From the NCBI RefSeq assembly GCF_000974365.1, contig NZ_BAZW01000001.1, positions 186,001-250,000 of the forward strand: a stretch of DNA of 64,000 nucleotides, given 5' to 3'. The position numbers and the translations under genes are program-made. Origin of the DNA: Geofilum rubicundum JCM 15548 (GTDB lineage: Bacteria; Bacteroidota; Bacteroidia; Bacteroidales; Marinilabiliaceae). The notes beneath the pieces are model-generated. The model was not told where the DNA came from, ran no database searches, and saw only the letters and a list, made by a program, of their open reading frames with translations. Positions within the stretch are counted from its first letter, which is position 1; each line of letters opens with the position of its first letter. This document shows positions 9,403 through 18,700 of this stretch, in pieces.

Positions 9403-9882
9403 CTAGTTATAGGACATCTCGTCCATTTGACGCGCTGAGTAACTAATCTTAAGTGCCATTGCTTTACGCAAGGCCTGTTTAATGTCAGTGATGATGCCCA
9501 TGGGGCACTCAGTATCAGCTTTAATAGAGACCGTCATTAATGGACGTTCATTTTCTTTTAGCGACTCTCGTTCCTGAACAATATAGCTCTGAATGTCATC
9601 CACAGAAGCAAATTGATCGTTGAGCTGAACGCGGGGTTCTGTTCCGTACCGTCCCTGATATTGTCTCATAGGCACACCCACATATATGTAGGTGACCAGT
9701 GATTTTTTTTCAAGTTTGGACAGTTCTGTTGCCTGTGGTGCTTTCATTTGCACTTTCAAATCAACCTCTTTCATCGTAGTACTAACCATGAAGAAGAAAA
9801 GCAGCATGAAAACAATGTCAGGTAACGACGAGGTGTTAATTGCACCTGGTCCTGATGGTTTTTTCTTTTTAAACTTTGCCAT
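9403..9882 (-). CDS. ExbD/TolR family biopolymer transport protein (second ExbD of cluster)
   Basis: A 159-aa ExbD-like protein. It has a short cytoplasmic Lys-rich start, then one membrane helix carrying the conserved Asp (SSLPDIVFMLLFFFMVSTTM), then a periplasmic domain. With ExbB it would couple the proton gradient to TonB-dependent outer-membrane transport. It is 1 base from the other exbD gene and last in the four-gene cluster, just before the terminator at 9348-9381. Confidence 0.92.
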   Translation of the reverse strand: MAKFKKKKPSGPGAINTSSLPDIVFMLLFFFMVSTTMKEVDLKVQMKAPQATELSKLEKKSLVTYIYVGVPMRQYQGRYGTEPRVQLNDQFASVDDIQSYIVQERESLKENERPLMTVSIKADTECPMGIITDIKQALRKAMALKISYSARQMDEMSYN

Positions 9883-9883
9883 T

Positions 9884-10465
9884 TTAACTTCCTCCTCCTA
9901 CGTTACGTGGTTCAGCTTCAGATATTTTCTGCGGATATACTTCGCGAATGGCTTTTTGAAGCTCAATTTCCAACTCATCATACGATTTGTTGAAAGTTTT
10001 TCGCGCCAATTCATCCCGCAATTCGTTGTAGGCTCGTTGCAACTCATTCTGCACTGACAAGTAGGTCTGATATTCTGTTCCCCTGTCATTTTGAAGCGAA
10101 ATTACCGCTTTTGGTGTGGTAGCTATCGTTCCAATCTCGGGTATCTCAACAATTACTACTTCAGGCATAGTTTCAAGATTCATTGGGTTTTCAATGAATT
10201 CCTTAGCTGCATCCTTTAAATCCCTTAATTCCATCGGGCTGCCCTCTACCAGCAACTGGTTGTTGGCATTGATAAGCACTTCGAATACGTTTCGCTCACG
10301 AATTGGTGGCGGTGGCTCTTCGTCTGGCGGAATTGGTTGTGGCAACGTCCGTCCAAGACCAGAGTCTGTATCCATGGTGGTGGTCATAAGGAAGAAGATC
10401 AGCAGCAAAAAGGCAATATCCGCCAATGAGCCCGCATTTACTTCCGGTGTTTCTCTTTTTGCCAT
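9884..10465 (-). CDS. ExbD/TolR family biopolymer transport protein (first ExbD of cluster)
   Basis: A 193-aa ExbD-like protein with the membrane-helix Asp (AGSLADIAFLLLIFFLMTTT). It is longer than typical ExbD. After the helix comes a proline-rich linker (PQPIPPDEEPPPPIRE), then the periplasmic domain. It then has a C-terminal extension of about 60 charged residues predicted to be helical (ELQRAYNELRDELARK). The extension is typical of the larger ExbD in paired Bacteroidota ExbD clusters. It probably forms a mixed complex with the adjacent smaller ExbD and with ExbB. Confidence 0.9.
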   Translation of the reverse strand: MAKRETPEVNAGSLADIAFLLLIFFLMTTTMDTDSGLGRTLPQPIPPDEEPPPPIRERNVFEVLINANNQLLVEGSPMELRDLKDAAKEFIENPMNLETMPEVVIVEIPEIGTIATTPKAVISLQNDRGTEYQTYLSVQNELQRAYNELRDELARKTFNKSYDELEIELQKAIREVYPQKISEAEPRNVGGGS

Positions 10466-10518
10466 AGAATACTAGTATTTTATCAATTAAGAGCCACACA
10501 ATGCAGCTCTTTTTGGGT

Positions 10519-10965
10519 TTATCGGAACATCCGGGATACTTCTGTATAGATGATCGCTAAAAAAGCGCCCCCGAATAAAAAGTACATTGTATAAAGGAAT
10601 GTGTCCGAAAGGATTAACATGGAAGGAACGTTGTCTGATCCATCGTATCCGGGCAAGTTCAGGATGGTTGCATCACTCAAACTATAGGCGATAAAAACTA
10701 CCAATCCAATAATTGCAATAGACACCAATGAACGAACCGCATTTTTGGGATTCAAAACAAGTCTGACAATCTCAAAAAGAAGTGTAATAACAGCTGTTCC
10801 TATTACCAATGCTACTCCCCAGTTTAAGAAAGTCTCGGTGTAGACGGGCGTTACGTAGGTAGTCCCCTCTTCTTCACCACCGAAGTAAAATAAACCGGCG
10901 AAAACAAGCGTTATCGCCAAAATGGCGTATAACAGAATGTTTAATATTTTTGAAAGCTTGGTCAT
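10519..10965 (-). CDS. Small inner-membrane protein of the ExbB/ExbD cluster
   Basis: A 148-aa protein with four predicted membrane helices (about residues 9-28, 47-67, 80-100 and 123-143). I recognise no characterised family. It lies between exbB (9-base gap) and the first exbD (53-base gap) on the same strand, a placement I know from other Bacteroidota ExbB-x-ExbD-ExbD clusters. A role as an accessory subunit of the proton-channel complex is inferred from position alone. Confidence 0.75.
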   Translation of the reverse strand: MTKLSKILNILLYAILAITLVFAGLFYFGGEEEGTTYVTPVYTETFLNWGVALVIGTAVITLLFEIVRLVLNPKNAVRSLVSIAIIGLVVFIAYSLSDATILNLPGYDGSDNVPSMLILSDTFLYTMYFLFGGAFLAIIYTEVSRMFR

Positions 10966-10974
10966 AATTCTGTC

Positions 10975-11805
10975 TTATTTTTTCATGTTATATTTTACCA
11001 AAATATCCAGAAGAGAGATAGAAGCATCTTCCATAGTGTTTACAATACCGTCAATTTTTGATACGATATAGTTGTAGAACACCTGAAGAATGATAGCTAC
11101 GATCAAACCTGATACTGTGGTAATCAAGGCCACTTTAATACCTCCTGCAACCGCTGAGGCAGAAATGTCACCCATGGCTTGAATCTGGTCAAAGGCATCA
11201 ATCATACCGATTACTGTACCCATGAAACCAAGCATAGGAGCAATAGCAATAAATAATGAGATCCAGGTAAGACCTTTTTCTAAAAGACCCATTTGAACAG
11301 AACCATAGGAAATAACTGATTTCTCAATTACTTCGATGCCTTCGTCGTAGCGGTCCAAGCCCTGATAGAAAATAGAAGCAACTGGTCCACGTGTGTTACG
11401 GCAAACTTCTTTAGCTGCCTCAACGCCACCTTCCTGAAGTGCTTCTTCAATGTTTTGAAGTAATTTCTTTGTGTTGGTTGTTGAAAGGTTCAGGTAAATA
11501 ATCCTTTCAATACAAATAGCCAAACCAAAAATAAGTGCTAAAAGTACGAAACTCATAAATACAGCACCACCTTCAATGAATTTTGATTTGATCTGTTTGT
11601 GGATACCTTGCTCTTCTGCTGCCAAGGCCTCTTCATCGACCTCGCTTGTAGATTCAACTATTTCAACTTCTTCTGCTTCGGCTGTCTCTTCTACAACCAC
11701 TTCCGTGTCTGTAGTAGTCGTTTCATCCTGCTGAGCAAAAATGGCTGATGCCCCTGCAAAATTAAGCATCCCAAAAACTGCTAAAAACGCAAATAGCTTT
11801 TTCAT
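10975..11805 (-). CDS. MotA/TolQ/ExbB proton channel family protein
   Basis: A 276-aa ExbB-like protein. It starts with a signal-peptide-like helix (MKKLFAFLAVFGMLNFAGAS ending near IFAQ). Next comes a very acidic Thr/Glu/Val stretch (residues about 26-66), then three membrane helices. The last two are the conserved MotA/ExbB pair, with PMLGFMGTVIGMIDAF and GGIKVALITTVSGLIVA. It forms the proton-conducting part of the ExbB-ExbD motor. The N-terminal signal helix plus acidic periplasmic insert is longer than in E. coli ExbB but usual in Bacteroidota. It is first in the cluster, with a candidate promoter at 11885-11916. Confidence 0.92.
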   Translation of the reverse strand: MKKLFAFLAVFGMLNFAGASAIFAQQDETTTTDTEVVVEETAEAEEVEIVESTSEVDEEALAAEEQGIHKQIKSKFIEGGAVFMSFVLLALIFGLAICIERIIYLNLSTTNTKKLLQNIEEALQEGGVEAAKEVCRNTRGPVASIFYQGLDRYDEGIEVIEKSVISYGSVQMGLLEKGLTWISLFIAIAPMLGFMGTVIGMIDAFDQIQAMGDISASAVAGGIKVALITTVSGLIVAIILQVFYNYIVSKIDGIVNTMEDASISLLDILVKYNMKK

Positions 11806-11884
11806 AATCTGTTCTTAATTTGAATTTGTATTGGTTTGTTAATACTCAATGATTATATTCCTCTTGTGGTTGTTATAATAAGGA

Positions 11885-11916
11885 CAAAAATAAACGTATC
11901 ATTTGCGAAAAACAAA
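11885..11916 (-). promoter_or_regulatory. Candidate promoter of the exbB cluster
   Basis: Read on the minus strand, TTTG (11913-11916) is followed after 20 bases by TATTTTTG (11885-11892), fitting the Bacteroidota -33/-7 pattern. It lies 80 bases upstream of the exbB start. The rest of the 300-base gap between exbB and ansA (11806-12105) is AT-rich and shows no gene. Confidence 0.5.
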
Positions 11917-12105
11917 TATTTTAATTTACATTTTGTTGTTTCCTTTTGGAAAGGGTCCTCTTTTATTGATGATGATGATTTTTGTGCTAAGGTTTTGTAA
12001 AGCTGTTAAATAACTTGTTCTAATGATTGTTTAGGATTTCCCGATGATCAGCTTTGGTCATTTTGGGGGGTGCAAAGTACAAAAAAAATGGTAAAACCAA
12101 TTTTT

Positions 12106-13131
12106 CTAGATACTAATTTCACCCTTTAAGGATTTGTTCATATTCTGCTTTATTTCATCGATGTTGTCACAGTTGGCCAGAAGGTACATTACCTTTGTTA
12201 TAGCGGCTTCCGTGGTCATGTCGTGTCCGCTGATGATGCCTAAACCGGACAGATGAATGCCCGTTTCATAGCGCCACATCTCCACGCTTCCCGCTAAACA
12301 TTGTGTAACATTAACAATAATTAACCCTCTTTTAACAGCATTCTCGAGGGCGTCGATGAACCATTTATGAGTAGGCGCGTTTCCCGAACCATAGGTCTCA
12401 AGGATGACTGCCTTAATGCCGGCCGCTTGCAGCAGGGCATTCAGCACCCAGGGAGTGATGCCGGGGAATATTTTTATAAGCGCAATGGCTGTATCCATTT
12501 TTTTGGTGACAAAAAAATGCCCTTCCTCAGTGGCATATCTGATGTAAGGGTAGTTGTATTTGATGTGAATCCCCACTTCCGCCAGAGCCGGGTAGTTGTC
12601 GGAACGGAAGGGATGGAAGTGTTCAGCGTTGTATTTGGTGGTGCGTGTGCCTCTGAATAACTTATCCTGGAAGTAAATACAGACCTCCGGAACCAATGGT
12701 TGTCCGTTTTTTTGCGCCGAGGCAATTTCCAGGGCTGAGAGCAGGTTCTCTTTGCCATCTGTGCGAATGGCGCCCATAGGGAGCTGACTGCCCGTAAAAA
12801 TAACCGGCTTATTGAGGTTGTGTAACATAAAACTCAAAGCACTGGCCGTGTAGGCCATGGTGTCGGTCCCATGGAGCACTACAAAGCCGATGTATTGATG
12901 GTAATTTTCCTCGATAATGGTGGCCAGTTTGATCCAAATTTCCGGATCCATCATGGAGGAATCTACTACCGGAGAAAACGAAATGCTCTCCACATGAAAG
13001 TGAAACTTCTTCAATTCAGGCACCCACTGGTAAATGTTTTGAAAATCGAAAGCTCTCAGGTAGTTGGTTTCCGGATCTTTGACCATACCAATGGTACCGC
13101 CTGTATATATGATAAGTAGTTTTTCTTCCAC
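12106..13131 (-). CDS. ansA: Type I L-asparaginase
   Basis: A 341-aa cytosolic-type asparaginase that would hydrolyse L-asparagine to aspartate and ammonia. Both catalytic Thr motifs are present: YTGGTIGM near residue 10 and VVLHGTDTMAYTASAL near residue 85, with GAIRTDG following. There is no signal peptide, consistent with type I. It lies 27 bases downstream of tatD on the same strand, with the gdhA gene further up. That grouping suggests shared nitrogen metabolism, but tatD is not functionally linked. Confidence 0.93.
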   Translation of the reverse strand: MEEKLLIIYTGGTIGMVKDPETNYLRAFDFQNIYQWVPELKKFHFHVESISFSPVVDSSMMDPEIWIKLATIIEENYHQYIGFVVLHGTDTMAYTASALSFMLHNLNKPVIFTGSQLPMGAIRTDGKENLLSALEIASAQKNGQPLVPEVCIYFQDKLFRGTRTTKYNAEHFHPFRSDNYPALAEVGIHIKYNYPYIRYATEEGHFFVTKKMDTAIALIKIFPGITPWVLNALLQAAGIKAVILETYGSGNAPTHKWFIDALENAVKRGLIIVNVTQCLAGSVEMWRYETGIHLSGLGIISGHDMTTEAAITKVMYLLANCDNIDEIKQNMNKSLKGEISI

Positions 13132-13158
13132 CGAATGCTTTTTTAAGATTTTTCCGTT

Positions 13159-13932
13159 TTATTGAATGGTCAAATTGAATAGCTTTTGGGCGTTTTGCGT
13201 GGTTTTCGCTGTCAGAATTTCTGTATCTACATCAAATATCCCAGCCAGTTTATCCCTTGTATAAGCCACATAGGAAGGTTCGTTCCGCTTGCCGCGGAAT
13301 GGGACCGGTGGCAAGTAGGGTGCGTCTGTCTCCAACAGCAGTCGATCGTAACCAATCTCGCCGAGCACCTGTGGTAAAGTTGAATTTTTATAGGTCACTA
13401 CGCCGTTTATGCCCAGATAAAAATTGGGCATTTGCAGAATCAAGCGGGCATCCTCAATGGTGCCCGAAAAGCTGTGAAACACTCCTGAGAGCCGACGGTC
13501 ATAATTCTTTTCAAACACCTCAAATATCTCGGGAAACGCCTCCCGGGTATGGATAACTACCGGTATTTCCTTTTCGGCGGCCCATTTTAGCTGAGTCGCC
13601 AATACCTCCTGCTGTTGCTTTTTAAAGGTGGAGTCCCAGTACAGGTCCATCCCAATCTCCCCAATGGCAATGAATGGCCGTTGATGCAGCCATTTTTCTA
13701 CCTTTTTGAGCTCCTCGCTGAAGTTTTCTTTGACCGATGTGGGGTGCAGCCCCATCATGGCCTGACAAATATCCGGGTACTGCTTCTCTGTCTCCAGCAT
13801 GGCTTCTATGGTGCTGCTGTCAACGTTGGGTAATAGAATGTGCGAGAGGCCCGCGTTGCGGGCCCTCTCTATGGTCTCATCTCTGTCTTTGTCAAATTGT
13901 TCTAAATAAATGTGTGAATGGGTGTCTATCAT
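13159..13932 (-). CDS. TatD family metal-dependent hydrolase (DNase)
   Basis: A 257-aa TIM-barrel metal hydrolase of full family length. Metal ligands are visible: the HxH of IDTHSHIY at residues 2-9, the Glu of AIGEIGMDLY, His in VVIHTREAF and FHSFSG, and the Asp of LLETDAPYLPP. TatD proteins are Mg2+-dependent 3'-5' nucleases involved in DNA repair. It lies between gdhA (34-base gap) and ansA (27-base gap), all on the minus strand. Confidence 0.93.
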   Translation of the reverse strand: MIDTHSHIYLEQFDKDRDETIERARNAGLSHILLPNVDSSTIEAMLETEKQYPDICQAMMGLHPTSVKENFSEELKKVEKWLHQRPFIAIGEIGMDLYWDSTFKKQQQEVLATQLKWAAEKEIPVVIHTREAFPEIFEVFEKNYDRRLSGVFHSFSGTIEDARLILQMPNFYLGINGVVTYKNSTLPQVLGEIGYDRLLLETDAPYLPPVPFRGKRNEPSYVAYTRDKLAGIFDVDTEILTAKTTQNAQKLFNLTIQ

Positions 13933-13966
13933 ATATATCGTGTTTTTTGAGGCCGGAGTGGCCCAT

Positions 13967-15303
13967 TTACACCACCCCCTGCGCCATCATTGCCTCCGCC
14001 ACTTTGACAAAGCCGCCGATGTTGGCCCCCTTGATGTAATTGACTTTACCGTTGGGTTCCTGGCCAAATTTAACACATGTATTGTGAATATTGACCATTA
14101 TTTGATTGAGTTTGGCATCTATTTCTTCGCGGGTCCAGTCAATGCGCATGCTGTTTTGACTCATTTCGAGCCCGGAAACCGCCACACCACCGGCATTCAC
14201 TGCTTTTCCGGGGCCAAACATTATTTCTTTGGTGGCCAGGTTGGCCGCTTCCGCCGTACAACCCATATTAGAAGCCTCTGCAATTAAGTAACAACCATTG
14301 TCAATAAGTGTTCGGGCATCCGATTCATCGAGTTCGTTCTGAATGGCACAGGGAATGGCAATGTCCACCTTTTGTTGCCAGGGGCGCTGGCCGATAAAAA
14401 ACGGCACGCCGAATCTTTCGGCAAAAGGCTGTACGATGTCCATATTGGAAGCGCGCAATTCCAACATATACAATATTTTGTCACCGGATATCCCTCCGGG
14501 TCGTAAATGTAACCGTCAGGCCCCGAAATAGTCACCACCTTTGCTCCCAGCTCTGTGGCTTTAAGGGCCGCACCCCATGCCACATTGCCAAAACCTGAAA
14601 GGGCAATGGTTTTACCTGCCATGCTTTCATTTCGTAAGGCCAGCATTTCTCTCACAAAGTAAATGGCACCAAAACCGGTGGCTTCCGGACGAATCAGGCT
14701 GCCGCCATATTCCCGTCCTTTGCCGGTAAAAACACCGGTGAATTCGTTGCGCAGTTTTTTATACATGCCAAAGAGATAGCCAATTTCGCGACCACCAACA
14801 CCTATATCTCCGGCAGGAACATCGGTATTTGGGCCAATGTGGCGGTACAACTCGCTCATAAATGACTGGCAAAAGCGCATGATTTCCATGTCGGACTTGC
14901 CACGGGTGTTGAAATCAGAACCTCCTTTGCCACCACCCATGGGCAGGGAAGTCAGACTGTTCTTGAAAGTTTGCTCAAAGCCCAGAAATTTTAAGCCGCT
15001 GAGATTCACACTGGAGTGAAACCTTAAGCCACCTTTGTAAGGCCCTATGGCAGAGTTAAACTCCACCCGGAATCCCCGGTTCACCTGAATGTCGCCCTTG
15101 TCGTCCACCCACGGCACCCGAAACATAATTACCCGCTCCGGTTCCACCATGCGTTCCAGTATTCTGGCTTTCTGATATTGGGGATTTTGCATGTAAAATT
15201 CCCAGATGGTTTCCACCACTTCCTGAACGGCTTGTAAAAATTCATCTTCGCCGGGATTCTTCATCCGGACGTTATCCATAAAGGCTTTCAACTTAGTATC
15301 CAT
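13967..15303 (-). CDS. gdhA: NADP-specific glutamate dehydrogenase (frameshifted)
   Basis: After repair 445 aa, the normal length of hexameric bacterial GdhA. It interconverts 2-oxoglutarate plus ammonia and glutamate. Visible motifs are the substrate/catalytic PMGGGKGGSDFNTRGKS, PAGDIGVGGREIGYL, and the Rossmann segment ALSGFGNVAWGAALKATELG. The frame breaks at 14489-14491. One added T on the plus strand restores YDPEGISGDKILYMLELRAS, and the total becomes 446 codons. Pieces are 14284-15303 (N-terminal) and 13967-14473 (C-terminal). A TATATTTG-like -7 box read on the minus strand lies at 15330-15337, 27 bases upstream. Confidence 0.92.
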
Positions 15304-15739
15304 AGTTGGTACATTTTTATTTGGTTGTTCAAATATATGAATATTTTTATATCAATGATAATTTGATAGTTGGTTTTTTAAAGAAATGAATTATGTTTAA
15401 GTGTTAGTAAATCAGTTGTTAGTGGTCTTTTAAAATTGTTTAAAATATTATTTGTTTCTTTTTTACCATATACGAAGTTATAATTCGTAAGTTGTGTTCG
15501 TGGAATATGAGTTTTATCAATTTATGGGCTTTTCACTAACTTTTTTTGATAGATTTGCGTAAGAATGTACACCGCTATAATTCAATTGTTATTTTGCAAT
15601 TAGTTGGTTGGGTAAAAATGATTATCCAAATGACAGAAATGCCTTTAAATACGACAAATTCTTACCTGAATTAATAGAACTTATTTCATTTTAAGTTAGA
15701 TTAGTAAAGTGTTTGGGTTTTATCAATATGTAACGCCTT
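15304..15739. other. Divergent intergenic region upstream of gdhA and the giant gene
   Basis: These 436 AT-rich bases contain no convincing gene. Two -7-like boxes are visible. One is TATATTTG on the minus strand (15330-15337) for gdhA. The other is TAGATTTG on the plus strand (15550-15557), 182 bases before the giant gene, without a clear -33 partner. A long leader for the giant gene is therefore possible. Confidence 0.45.
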
Positions 15740-18700
15740 ATGGAATTAAGATTTTTACGCTTTAGGTTTCTTATTATATTAATGGTGCTGGTCGGCTGGC
15801 CAGTAAATAGCGTAAGCGCACAAACAGTGTGTGCCGGAGGGTCGCTTTCCGGTACTGAGATGATGGATTTGATGTCAACTGCCCCAGGACAACGGGAAGG
15901 TGGAACATTTAGTTTGACCTCAACAGTTCCTGCAGGGGGCACTATAACCATTGATGATACTGCTCCATCAAACGAGAATATTGTTTTTTCAGGATTTGAA
16001 GCGGCATATACTTCATATACGTTTTTTTATGCTAGAGGGCCAGGTTATTCTGTTACAATAAATGTCTCCGGCACAGCCCCAACAGTCACCTTTTCTTCTC
16101 CTGACCCCACCAATCTATGTTCCGGAAATATCATCGATTTGGAGCTTACCCTTTCGGGTGTGGATGGTAATTTTGATGTAACAATAGATACCGACCATCC
16201 TTCCGGTAATGTAACCAGTACATTTTCTTCCTCTGTTGCTGGTGATACACATACTTTGCCTTATACTTTAAACGCAGATGCTTCATTTGAAATCACTTCA
16301 GTTGTAGACAATTCAGGAGCAGGCTGTGATGTTGCTCCGGCTGATTTGCCGGGCCCCATCTCTTTTAATGTTTTGCCAAATGCGGCTATTCAAACGGTTA
16401 CAGGAACCAGTGTTTGTGCCCCCGGATCCATTGGTGACATTGAATTGCAAAGTTCGGAAGTTGGCATTGAGTACCGACTGATGTATGATGACGGAACCAA
16501 TCCGCCATCCGCAATGCGAACATGGACGAGTGCTGCCGATGGACAAACCCATACTTTTGCTCCTGCTGTAACTTCAGTGGGAAGCTATACTGTGGAGGCA
16601 ACAGGTTGTATAGGTGGCATAGCCGTTGATGTTGATATGAATGGTGGGCCGTTTGGTATAAGTAATGCACCTACCGTCTATACTATTTCCACTCCAAGTC
16701 CAGCCTGTGTTAATTCAAGTTTGAGTCTGGGTGGTTCAGAAACGGATGTTGAGTATTATTTGCTTAGAAATGGTTCCAGAACCGGTGCTTTTATTGACGG
16801 CTCTGTGGGAGCAGTCGTTTTTGGAAGTTTAAGTGCTGGTGATTATAGGGTTGAGGCTGAGAGAAATGGTTGTGTAAGGCTTATGGATGGAATGCTTCGG
16901 GTTCAGGCCTATCCGCAGCAGTTTAATTTAACAAGCAATAAAAATTATTTTTGTTCTGTTGTTGCCAATAGTGGTGTAGACTTAAGCTTAAGTGGTTCTC
17001 AAAGCGGTATTAAATATCAGTTACAGCGGAATACCGGCAGTGGATTTTCTGACTATCCTGCTGCAAACACTGCGGTAGATGGTACGGGATCGCCTTTGAT
17101 TCCTGCATGGCAGAATGTTCCAGAAGGGACTTATAAGGTTGTGGCAAGGACAACGGCCGGCTGTCTAAGTGAAATGTCCGGATCGCCTAATATAATTGCG
17201 CTGCCTCCTCCTACTGCTGCAATATCTGTGGCCTCTGCTACCAACAGGCGTTGTGAAGGTACTAGTGCCGATTTTCGTTTGGGTGTAGCGCTAACCGGGG
17301 TAGCTCCTTTCAGTTTCGATATTGAGAATGATGCAGGCTTACCCACCATTCCAATTGTCAACCATCCCTCAACCAATTTTACACCTCTTCCTGTTACTCC
17401 CGACCGAACGGTCAGGTATTTTATAACTAATTTATCGGATGCTTCCGGATGTGCAGTGGTGGCCGGTACGGGCAGTGCCCAGTTTTTTGTCGATCCATTA
17501 CCATCAATAACATTTAGTCCAGAGAATCCAGATTTGTGTTTTGGCAGTCCGGCAATTCCCATCACAGCTCAAGGTGCAGGAGCAGGGGGTAGTTATTTAT
17601 GGAGTGATGGATTGGGTAGTGGACAGACCATCAATGTTTCTCCCCCCGCTACCCAGAATTACACCGTTACCGCCAGAACAGTTAATAACTGCGTTGCTTC
17701 CCGTGACGTTACTGTTACAGTTCATCCGCTTCCGGTCCTTGACTTTTCGCCTCCGGGGAATGATTACAGCGTTTGTGAAAATGGCGGTATCATTAGCTTA
17801 TCACCTTCTCCAACAGGCGGAAGCTTTTCAGGAACAGGAATTGTGCCTTCGACTTACGATTTTGACCCTGCAGCAGCTGGGGCAGGTTCGCATAATATTA
17901 CCTATTCCTACCAAGACGGCAATACCTGTACAAATTCTATTTCCAAGTCAATTGTGGTGACGGCCCCGCCGGTAATTTCCATATCTGGTTTACAAGGCAG
18001 CTATTGTGCCGATGAACCTGACGTCACTATTACCGGTAATCCCACCAATAACCGGGGGCAATTCACTCTTTTGGAAGAAAGTACAAACCCAGGTGTCATT
18101 TGGAGCGACAATGGAAATGGCACCATGCAATTGTCTCCTTCCAATATTATAAATACCGGTTCGGGCCCTGGGCCTTACACAATACGGTACACTTATGCCG
18201 ATTTAAATGGTTGTGTTTCGTCCATTGACAGAACGACCGTGGTTCAGCAAGACTTAGGTAACGTGGTGCGATTTAGAAATTTGCCAGCATCCAGTTGCCA
18301 GACAGCAAGCACTATTACCCTGCAGGCCTTTCGTGATGAGACACCCAATGTGGATATCATCACTGGCGATGGAATTTTTTCCGGCCCAGGCATAACTGAC
18401 AATGCCGATGGCACGGCGACCTTTGATCCTTCAATAGCCGGCAATGGCAGTCACACCATTTATTACAATTATACAGACCCAGTTACTCTTTGTACCAGCG
18501 AATATTCCGAAACGGTTCAGGTCGGAACGGTGCTCGACATTCCATCACTGAATGCTCTCTATTGCCTCGACGATGGCAATCAGGATATTTACGGAACGCC
18601 TATCGGTGGAACCTTGAAAGTATACAAGGGCTCTGTTGATCCGACCAATCTTCTTTCGACCAGCGTTGCTAATTCAGACATTAATCCCTTGGGGTTCGAT

